Shown: piece by piece, positions 7,667 to 14,388 of the stretch | Layout: every line of letters starts with the position of its first letter | Position numbering within the stretch: position 1 is the first letter of the stretch | Origin: Phenylobacterium deserti | Lineage (GTDB): Bacteria > Pseudomonadota > Alphaproteobacteria > Caulobacterales > Caulobacteraceae | Direction: 5' to 3' | DNA length: 36,802 nt | Assembly (NCBI GenBank): GCA_945859865.1 | Contig: CAMAOY010000008.1 | Coordinates: 1-36,802, forward strand | Program-made: the position numbers and the translations under genes | The notes under the pieces: generated by a model | Databases searched by the model: none | What the model saw: the letters and a program-made list of their open reading frames with translations, nothing else | What the model was told of the DNA's origin: nothing

Positions 7667-9931
7667 TTATTCAGATGACATCAGAGGCTGGGCCAGCTGC
7701 AGCCGGTCTGATTCGGAAAGGATCAACCGCCTTCCTGGTTCAAGCCGCAGGTCCAGCCTTGCGGGCTGGTCGAAGGCTGCGAGACGAAGCTGAGCCGGCG
7801 AACGGGAAAGCAGTTCCACCCGGGTGATCCGGCCCTCCGCCAGGCTCGCAGAGACCTCTATCGCGCCATCGGCCAGCAAGGTGTCGAAGGACGCTATCTC
7901 CCAGGTCTGCGGGACGGCGGGAAAGAGGCGCACCAGGCCCTGTGAGCTCTGCAGCAACATGGTCTGGATGGCGTCGGCCGCACCCAGGGCACCCTCGAGG
8001 GTAAAGGCTCCGAACCGCGCCCTGCCAATGCCCTGTCCGCTCCAATCTCCGTTGGCGTGGAAGCCATTGGGGAAGACGAAGGCCTGGTCAAAGAGTGCCA
8101 GGGCGTCCCGCGCCGCTTCGCCATCGCCTATTCGGGCGGCGAGGGCCGCAGCCCAGGCATAGCTGTACCCCATCCAGAATTCGCGGGAGGCCGAAAGGAT
8201 CTGCCCAACCGTCGCCCTGGCGATCCCCGAGGCGACCGGGTCGGGATCAAATCCCGTGAGCAAGGCCAGCGGATGCACGGCCAGGGCATGGGAAAAGTGT
8301 CGGTGATGGCCGGGGTACTCGACATCCTGCGCGACCTGCAACTCGCCCCGCGCTGACAGGTTCAGCTCCGGCATCTGCTGCAGGACGGACTCCCAGTGTT
8401 CCGCGTCGGCAGCCCATCCGATCTCCCTCGCCAGGGTCGCTGTGGCCGCCAGGACCCACCTGAAGAGGCTCAGATCGTAGTTGGTGAAGGTGCTGAACCA
8501 GGCTTCCGGCCGGTTGTCCCCGACCTCCGGCGACGATGACAGGGCGACACTTCGCAGACCCTGAGCGTCGCGAACCTCGCTGATGGCTTCGACGAACCGG
8601 CAAACCTCCGTGAGGTAGGGCAGGGCCCGCTCCCGCAGGAAGTGCCGATCCTGGCTGTAACGCCAGTGCAGGAAAAAATGGTGCGCCAGCCAGGCTCCTG
8701 TGGAGACCGAGTGGGTGTACTGGCGCCAGCCGCCAATCTGCCGGTTCAGCAGGTCTGCCGTCATCGGCACATTGAGGCCTTGGGTGCCGTAGAAGCGCCG
8801 GGTCCAGGCGGTACAGGCCTCGCGGGTGTCCCATAGCCAGTCAAGGAATCCGAGGCCGGCTTCCAGCTGGTTCCCGGCGTAGGCGGGCCAGTAGGCCATC
8901 TGACTGTTGATGTCGTGGTGATAGTCGCCCTTCCAGGGCGGCAGCCGGCCATCGTCGCTGGTCCAGACACCCTGGAGCGCAGCCGGCGGTCGGCCGCGCC
9001 GCGCCGCGGCACCGAACTGCGACATGCCGGAATAGTAGACCTTTTCGATCGACGCCTCGGGCAGGTCCAGCCGGCCCCGGGACCAGTAGTCCGACCACCA
9101 GGCCGCCTGATCGGAGACGGCCTGGTCGAAATCGCCGGCAAGCGCGGCCTCCAGGCGACGGGTGATCTCACCGACCGGATCCCCGCCAGCCGCGGCTGTA
9201 ACGACGGTGCAGGCGCCCATCCAGTCCGCGCCGTCCAGCCGCCAGGCCGCCAGGGTTGCAAAGCTGAAGCCACCCCAGCCTTGCTGGACGAAACCAGCCA
9301 TCCCCGGGCCCGTGATCAGTTCCGGCGCCGGATATCCGAGGTCCCAGGCATGGTGACGGCTCAGGGAAAACCCCGTCTCCGGAACCGTCTCGGTCGGAGG
9401 CGGCCCGAAGGGCGGAGGAACGACGCTGACGTCCGGAGCGCATCCCCGCAGGCGCAGTCGGTAGATCCCCTCGGCGTCCAGGATCGACTCCAGGACGGCG
9501 CCATTGGCCAGCACCACTTCAGCCCGTCCGGTCGCCCGCTCCAGACGCCAGCGGATCACCGGGCAGGGCAAGATCAGGGCAATGCGGCCGGCCGGCAGCC
9601 GGGTCGGCCCTGCGCGATCATATGGGGCTTCAAGCGAGGCCTTCAGGTCGTCATGCCGCCCAGCGTAATGCGCCTCAGCGACCTTTTCCCACGTATAGTC
9701 GGCCCGTTCGTACTCCTCTATGGGCCTGAGATCCCAGAGGTCAGCCCGGTCGAGTGAGATGTTGAGAGGTCGGCCATCTCCCCAGATTCTGGCCCCCATG
9801 AGACCATCGCCCAGTGGAAGCCCGTGATCAGAGGTGACCGGCGTCGTCTCGAGCTCAAGGGGATGGCGCCAGACGGGGTGATCCGCAGGCAGCCCCGCGG
9901 CCTTTGCCCTGGGCGCGCCTGAACCTGTCAA
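7667..9931 (-). CDS. Divergent GH95-like glycoside hydrolase
   Basis: A 754-aa protein. The start is TTG at 9931, overlapping the stop of the upstream PhyH gene (TTGA), so translation is probably coupled. Features of the GH95 alpha-L-fucosidase/galactosidase fold are visible in order: GLPLGDGLMGARIWGDG (37-53), SLDRADLWD (59-67), LQGVWTSDDGRLPPWKG (319-335), DINSQMAYWPAYAGNQ (340-355), SSSPEVGD (465-472), HRHFSHALAVHPL (543-555) and an LFPAVPQTW end (669-677). Two active-site places differ from the usual family. N-I-N before the QM.YW motif is D340-I-N342, and the DGNFG box is replaced by E646-G-A-L-G. The putative acid Glu (E469) is kept. There is no signal peptide, unusual for a family that is often exported. 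Substrate and even activity are uncertain. Confidence 0.78.
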   Translation of the reverse strand: MTGSGAPRAKAAGLPADHPVWRHPLELETTPVTSDHGLPLGDGLMGARIWGDGRPLNISLDRADLWDLRPIEEYERADYTWEKVAEAHYAGRHDDLKASLEAPYDRAGPTRLPAGRIALILPCPVIRWRLERATGRAEVVLANGAVLESILDAEGIYRLRLRGCAPDVSVVPPPFGPPPTETVPETGFSLSRHHAWDLGYPAPELITGPGMAGFVQQGWGGFSFATLAAWRLDGADWMGACTVVTAAAGGDPVGEITRRLEAALAGDFDQAVSDQAAWWSDYWSRGRLDLPEASIEKVYYSGMSQFGAAARRGRPPAALQGVWTSDDGRLPPWKGDYHHDINSQMAYWPAYAGNQLEAGLGFLDWLWDTREACTAWTRRFYGTQGLNVPMTADLLNRQIGGWRQYTHSVSTGAWLAHHFFLHWRYSQDRHFLRERALPYLTEVCRFVEAISEVRDAQGLRSVALSSSPEVGDNRPEAWFSTFTNYDLSLFRWVLAATATLAREIGWAADAEHWESVLQQMPELNLSARGELQVAQDVEYPGHHRHFSHALAVHPLALLTGFDPDPVASGIARATVGQILSASREFWMGYSYAWAAALAARIGDGEAARDALALFDQAFVFPNGFHANGDWSGQGIGRARFGAFTLEGALGAADAIQTMLLQSSQGLVRLFPAVPQTWEIASFDTLLADGAIEVSASLAEGRITRVELLSRSPAQLRLAAFDQPARLDLRLEPGRRLILSESDRLQLAQPLMSSE

Positions 9932-10761
9932 CGGGGCCAGAGCACAGGGTTGAGGGGACCCGCTGCGACCTCGCCCGGAGGCGTGTCAGCAAGCCAGAGC
10001 TTGTGATCGAAGAACCGGGCGCCGCTGGTGTCCTGGCTGACCCGGGTCCCGTCAGCATACCAGATCACGGTCATGACAGAGCGCAACAGCGAGGTCGGGT
10101 TGGGCGGTGCCCGGTGCAGGGTCCAGCCCCGATGAAAGGTGGCGTCGCCGGCCTTGACCGCGCCATGCGTGGCCTCGACGAGGTTCAACTCCCGAACCAC
10201 CTCGGAGAACCGCGCCTCGGAATCGTCTCCGATGACGAAGGACCCCAGGTTGCCGCGAAGGTGGCTGCCATTGGCGAAGGTCATGGTCCCCACTTCGGCG
10301 GGAACGTCGACCAGGGGCAACCACATGGTGATGGTGTCGTTGGTCTCAAGCGGCCAATAGCTCTGGTCCTGGTGCCAGGGCGTGTGGCCGCCCCCCGGTT
10401 CCTTGAAGAGCGCCTGGTCGTGATAGAGGCGCACGCCCTCCACCCCCAGCAGATCGGCCGCCACCTTTGCGAACCTGGCGGCGAAGACGAGCCGCTTGGT
10501 GTCGGGATTACGGGTCCACAGATTGTGCGCCTGCAGGAAGGCCCTTCCATAGGTATCCCGCGCTTCGATCGGCACCGCCTTTTCGGCAAGGCGGCCGACA
10601 AGCGCCTCTATCGCCGGTCGGAATTCGGAGATTTCGTCGGCGTTGACCAGCCCCCTGACGACGGCGTGGCCATTGCGCTGGAAGCCGTCAATCGTATCCC
10701 GGTCGATCTCGACCAGCCTGTCGATTCCGCTTGGCGGTGGAAGTCCGGCATCGGGGGTCAT
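9928..10761 (-). CDS. Phytanoyl-CoA dioxygenase (PhyH) family protein B
   Basis: A 277-aa predicted Fe(II)/2-oxoglutarate dioxygenase. ATG 10761 is preferred because GTAGGTG lies 4-10 nt upstream; an in-frame GTG at 10767, immediately after the upstream stop, would add two residues. The iron site is intact: H130-x-D132 in HTPWHQDQSYWPL and the distal H216 in TLHRAPPNPTS, with R227 following. The phrase NGSHLRGNLG is typical of PhyH enzymes acting on small molecules. It is the middle gene of the three-gene operon PhyH-PhyH-GH95, with essentially no gap on either side. It is clearly different in sequence from PhyH A and C, so the three are not recent duplicates. The substrate is unknown. Confidence 0.88.
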   Translation of the reverse strand: MTPDAGLPPPSGIDRLVEIDRDTIDGFQRNGHAVVRGLVNADEISEFRPAIEALVGRLAEKAVPIEARDTYGRAFLQAHNLWTRNPDTKRLVFAARFAKVAADLLGVEGVRLYHDQALFKEPGGGHTPWHQDQSYWPLETNDTITMWLPLVDVPAEVGTMTFANGSHLRGNLGSFVIGDDSEARFSEVVRELNLVEATHGAVKAGDATFHRGWTLHRAPPNPTSLLRSVMTVIWYADGTRVSQDTSGARFFDHKLWLADTPPGEVAAGPLNPVLWPR

Positions 10762-10767
10762 GGGCAC

Positions 10768-11598
10768 CTACTGCACGATCGGGATGGCGCCGGATACGGG
10801 CCGGGCCGAGGCCGCCACCTCCGGAAGGCGCATGGCCAGACTGCCTGTGGCACCTTGCATGCGTCCGACGGCGTCGGCGATGTCGAAGAATGTAGCGGCG
10901 TCGAACAGCCTTGGCCGGGCGTCCATGTGGAGCTTCTGGTCCATGGCCTCCAGCGTGTCCCGCCAGCCCTCACGGCCGTAGGACGGCCATTGGACGCCGT
11001 CCTGCATGTAGGCGATGTCGATGAAGTAACGCTTGTGGCTGCCCCCACCGGGTTGGGCGCGCCGCGCGTGGACCAGGGCCGAATGCGCGAAGATCACAGT
11101 CCCTGGCGGGATGTCATTTATCACCACCGTGCCGGGGATTTCCTGTTCACCAAGGAAGGACAGGGCGTCGCGCCGCATGACGGCCCGGTGACTCTTGGGC
11201 AGGAGCAGGAGGTCGCCGACCGTGCCATTCAGGCCGTCGAGATAGTGCAGGACGTGGAGCTGCACATGCTTACGGTTCGTCTGCGGCACCTGTTCGTAGT
11301 CATGGTGCCAGGCGACCCCCGCGAGGCCGGGGTCATGTCTTGCGGCATGGCAATGGTGGAAGGTGAAGGCGGCCCCGCCCATGATGTCGTCGGTGATCGC
11401 CAGGGTCTCCGGATCGACCACCAGGTCGCAAAGCCGATCATAGCGATGGATATTGCGCCCATCGAACCGGGGCTCGACCTCGACATAGCGATCGATCTCG
11501 CGGGCCACGGCTTCGGATCTCTCCGGGCTCAACATGCCGGGACGGATCACATAGCCAAGCTTTCGGAACTGCTCTTTCTCGCCTTCGGATAAACCCAT
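10768..11598 (-). CDS. Phytanoyl-CoA dioxygenase (PhyH) family protein C
   Basis: A 276-aa predicted Fe(II)/2-oxoglutarate dioxygenase. Start ATG 11598 (MGLSEGEKEQ) has GAGGAA about 7 nt upstream, and the longer open frame runs into the promoter. Iron ligands are H98-x-D100 in GVAWHHDYEQVP and the distal H177 in ALVHARRAQPGGG, with R190 in SHKRYFIDIAY. An early FRKLGYVIRPGMLSPE segment fits PhyH. It is the first gene of the PhyH-PhyH-GH95 operon and has its own strong promoter at 11636-11664. No signal peptide is seen. It may act in sequence with PhyH B on the aglycone or sugar released by the glycosidase, but that is inference. Confidence 0.87.
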   Translation of the reverse strand: MGLSEGEKEQFRKLGYVIRPGMLSPERSEAVAREIDRYVEVEPRFDGRNIHRYDRLCDLVVDPETLAITDDIMGGAAFTFHHCHAARHDPGLAGVAWHHDYEQVPQTNRKHVQLHVLHYLDGLNGTVGDLLLLPKSHRAVMRRDALSFLGEQEIPGTVVINDIPPGTVIFAHSALVHARRAQPGGGSHKRYFIDIAYMQDGVQWPSYGREGWRDTLEAMDQKLHMDARPRLFDAATFFDIADAVGRMQGATGSLAMRLPEVAASARPVSGAIPIVQ

Positions 11599-11635
11599 CG
11601 TGCTTTCCTCGGCCAGCCTGCCCCGGAGGGACGAA

Positions 11636-11664
11636 TCTAGAGTGGACTCCGGACAAGGTGTCAA
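11636..11664 (-). promoter_or_regulatory. Strong promoter of the PhyH-PhyH-GH95 operon
   Basis: On the minus strand an exact TTGACA (11664-11659), a 17-bp spacer, then TCTAGA (11641-11636) inside tCTAGATtc, which also fits the Caulobacter -10 form. The predicted start is about 30 nt before the PhyH C ATG. It separates this operon from the upstream dioxygenase/peptidase operon. Confidence 0.65.
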
Positions 11665-11717
11665 ACGGCATCTGGGCGTTCCGCATGGTGAGACGGGCGG
11701 TCATCGTTCCGGGAGCG

Positions 11718-13214
11718 TCAGGCCGGGACCAGGTCGAAGGCCACCGTCATGCGGGTCTCGTCGGTCGTGAACGGGACGGTCCCGTGCCACATATAGCTCG
11801 GGAACAGCACCAGCCGGCCGGGCGCTGGTCGGACATGGTGTTCAGCGTCCAGGGGCGGTGAGGTCGGGATGGGCGGTCTGCTGAACCGGATCCACCCCTC
11901 CCGGGTTTCCCGGTCGAGGGCCTGCTCCGGCGTCTCCACGTAAAAGGCCGAGGAAATCCAGCCCTGGGGGTGGAAGTGGTCGGTGTGGAATCCGCCGGGC
12001 TTGAGCCGGACGGACCAGGCACCCTGGATCCTGTAATCCCCCGTGACCCGCGCCCGGTGCGGGTCGTCTCCAGGGCCCAGGCCGGACATATAGTTCCGGA
12101 TGGGGGCGTCGAGGGCCTCGAAGAGGGCGGCGATCACTGGGTCTGGCGATCCGCTGAGGTTCTGGAGGGTCTGCAGACCGCCGCGCACCGACTGGTTGAT
12201 CGGCTGGCGCTCGTAGACGTGCAGGGCTGTCAGGGCCGAGGCGAGGTCCGCCAGGAAGGCCTTCAGGTCCGTCCACCCAGCGGGCGTCTGCAGGGTCTGG
12301 GCGCGGACCAGGCCCTCATGGTCGTTCAGGACGGCCGAGAGGGGATCCCCACAGGCCCGGGCGGCGGTGGCGGCCCAGCCCAGCAGGGACTGGTCGTAGG
12401 GTGACCTGGCGAGCCCTTCACGGGCGGCGGCCAGTGCGGCCTCCGGTCGCCCTGCCGCCAGGTGCAGGATGGCGGACTGGTTCAGCACGGCACCGCTGCG
12501 CGGGGACACCGCCCTGGCGGCATCCAGCTGGGCCTGTGCCGTGGAGAGGTCACCCGCCAGGATCGCCGCATGGGCCGCCGCCAGCTGGACATTGACGTCC
12601 CGGTCCAGGGCGTCCGCCGCCTGGACCAGCAGGGCATCGGCCTCGCCGGGGTGTCCCGCCGCCTTCAGGATGTCGACCTTGGTGAGGAGACAGGCCCCCG
12701 GGTCGCCGCCGGCGTTGAAACAGGTGTCCATGGCCGAGAGACCCAGCTGGGCGTCTCCCCTCAGCATCCAGACATAGTTGGCGTATTCGGCGGTCAGGCG
12801 GGGGTCGGCCAGGGCGCGTTTGCGGGCCTCGACATAGGCGGATTCCGCCCCGACGTGATCGCCGCAGGCCATCAGGACGCGGGCGCGGACCCCCCAGGAC
12901 TCTGCTCCGTCCAGGCCGAGGGCCATGCCCCGGTCTATGGCGGTGCGCGCATCATCGTGGCGGCCGAGGTCGTCGAGGGCGGCGGCCAGGTTGTGCCAGG
13001 ACACGGGGCTGTCCGGATAGAGGTCGGCGGCCCGGCGGCTCAGCTCCAGGGCCTCGAGGGGCCTGTGCAGCAGCTTCAGCGCCCGGGCCCGGGTGGCCAG
13101 GGCGAGGTGGTCAGGCCGGGCCTGGCCGACGAGGATCTCGGTCAGGCGGACGGCGCTGGCGGGGTCTCCGGACTCCAGAAGCGCTACCGCCTTCCTTAGG
13201 GTCGTGTCGATCAT
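11718..13214 (-). CDS. TPR protein with C-terminal 2OG-Fe(II) oxygenase domain
   Basis: A 498-aa protein starting at ATG 13214. Residues 1 to about 310 form a run of tetratricopeptide-like helix pairs rich in Ala/Leu (for example DSPVSWHNLAAALDDLGRHD). Residues about 395-498 are a compact oxygenase domain of the 2OG-FeII_Oxy_5 kind. It carries H410-T-D412-H-F-H415 in GFHTDHFHPQGW, then the distal H477 in SYMWHGTVPF and R488 in DETRMTVAFDL, the expected iron and 2-oxoglutarate ligands. The TPR part probably binds a peptide or protein partner that the oxygenase hydroxylates; this is family-level inference. It lies 22 bp downstream of the TPR-AspH gene with the same architecture, and both follow an oligopeptidase gene. 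Confidence 0.85.
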   Translation of the reverse strand: MIDTTLRKAVALLESGDPASAVRLTEILVGQARPDHLALATRARALKLLHRPLEALELSRRAADLYPDSPVSWHNLAAALDDLGRHDDARTAIDRGMALGLDGAESWGVRARVLMACGDHVGAESAYVEARKRALADPRLTAEYANYVWMLRGDAQLGLSAMDTCFNAGGDPGACLLTKVDILKAAGHPGEADALLVQAADALDRDVNVQLAAAHAAILAGDLSTAQAQLDAARAVSPRSGAVLNQSAILHLAAGRPEAALAAAREGLARSPYDQSLLGWAATAARACGDPLSAVLNDHEGLVRAQTLQTPAGWTDLKAFLADLASALTALHVYERQPINQSVRGGLQTLQNLSGSPDPVIAALFEALDAPIRNYMSGLGPGDDPHRARVTGDYRIQGAWSVRLKPGGFHTDHFHPQGWISSAFYVETPEQALDRETREGWIRFSRPPIPTSPPLDAEHHVRPAPGRLVLFPSYMWHGTVPFTTDETRMTVAFDLVPA

Positions 13215-13236
13215 GGTGGGTGTCTCCGGGCGCGCG

Positions 13237-14388
13237 TCAGACAGAGAAGAAGGCGTTGCGGGCGTTCATCAGGGCCGTGACGGCCTCGCGTTCGACCTCG
13301 GTAATCAGAGGATTCCAGATGTCGAGGATCATGATCACGCGAAGGGCGTCGGCGTCGTTCCAGGCTTCGTGGTCGATGGTGTCGTCAAAGGCCCAGGCCT
13401 CGCCCATCTGCCAGTTCCGGGTCTCGTTGCCGACCCGGAATCGGGCGGGCCCGGGCAGGATCAGGGGCAGGTGCACCAGGAGCCGGGTATTGGTCGAGCC
13501 GGTGTGCGCCGGGATCTGGGTCCGGGCCTCAAGGGCCGAGAAGATCACGGTCGGCGCAAAGCCCGGCTGGCGGGCCAGGGGCAGGCGGTCGAGCAGGGCC
13601 GCCGTCCCCGGGCACCGGCGGCAGGGCTCTTCCTGGCGCTCGCCGTCCTTCCACAGGAAGAGGGAGCTCCAGAGCCGTGACTGGTTCAGCTCCCCCCACT
13701 GGTTCACCGGTGCGCCGGCCGGCACGTTGATGTAGGGGGCGAAGTCGGCGTCCATGGTGGCCAGCATCCCCTCGAGCTCGCCCCGGATCATATCCGTGGC
13801 GGCCTCCAGTTCGGGGAACCAGGGAAACAGCTCCCGATCGAAGAAGGGGATGGCGGGCAGGCGGGGATAGGTCAGCAGTATGCCTTCCGAGGGATAGGGG
13901 CGCGTCCGGCCGGCATAGATCTGGAGCCCCTCGTCGAACCGAGCGCCCGCCGTCCGGTCCATGCGCGCGCGGGCGGGCGCAGCCCGGTCCGCCAGGAAGG
14001 CGGCGAGGGCGTCGGTGGTCTCTTCCACCACCTGCCGGGCGCGGTCGACCGCGGGTTGCAGGGTGGAGGGCAGGGGATCGGGCAGGATCTTCAGGGCGTT
14101 GCGGTAGATCTGCCAGGCCTTGCGTGGGCCCGAGAGCCGTTCAACCACCGCCGCCTTCGAGAGGAGGGCGACGAAGTGGTAGGGCTCGAGGTCGAGGGCG
14201 GCGTCGAGGGCGGCCAGTGCGCCCGCCAGGTCTCCCTGCAGGCGAAGGGCCATGGCCTTCTGGAGCCGCAGGTCGATGTCCCCCGGGGCCTGGCCCAGGG
14301 CTTCATCGATGAGGCGCACGGCTGCGGCCCCGTCCCTGCGCCCCAGGGCCTGCTGGATGTCCCGGAGGAGGGCCTCGGGGAGGGTCAT
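13237..14388 (-). CDS. TPR protein with aspartyl/asparaginyl beta-hydroxylase domain
   Basis: A 383-aa protein. ATG 14388 overlaps the oligopeptidase stop (ATGA), indicating translational coupling. The N-terminal third (1 to about 120) is TPR-like (GDLAGALAALDAALDLEPYH). The C-terminal part (about 180-360) matches the Asp/Asn beta-hydroxylase family: H295 in IPAHTGSTNTRLLVHLPL, H340 in FDDTIDHEAWNDAD, and R350 in ALRVIMILDIW. This family uses two His and no Asp as iron ligands, as seen here. The TPR fusion resembles mammalian AspH in layout. Likely targets are Asp or Asn side chains of a peptide, or a lipid or amino-acid side chain as in LpxO relatives. It is part of the oligopeptidase-AspH-2OG oxygenase operon. 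Confidence 0.88.
   Translation of the reverse strand: MTLPEALLRDIQQALGRRDGAAAVRLIDEALGQAPGDIDLRLQKAMALRLQGDLAGALAALDAALDLEPYHFVALLSKAAVVERLSGPRKAWQIYRNALKILPDPLPSTLQPAVDRARQVVEETTDALAAFLADRAAPARARMDRTAGARFDEGLQIYAGRTRPYPSEGILLTYPRLPAIPFFDRELFPWFPELEAATDMIRGELEGMLATMDADFAPYINVPAGAPVNQWGELNQSRLWSSLFLWKDGERQEEPCRRCPGTAALLDRLPLARQPGFAPTVIFSALEARTQIPAHTGSTNTRLLVHLPLILPGPARFRVGNETRNWQMGEAWAFDDTIDHEAWNDADALRVIMILDIWNPLITEVEREAVTALMNARNAFFSV

Noticed and set aside
9904-11592. 562-codon open frame on the plus strand, antisense to two PhyH genes
   Set aside because: It is a high-GC shadow: the opposite strand carries complete dioxygenase motifs, and this frame has no recognisable domain or start signal.
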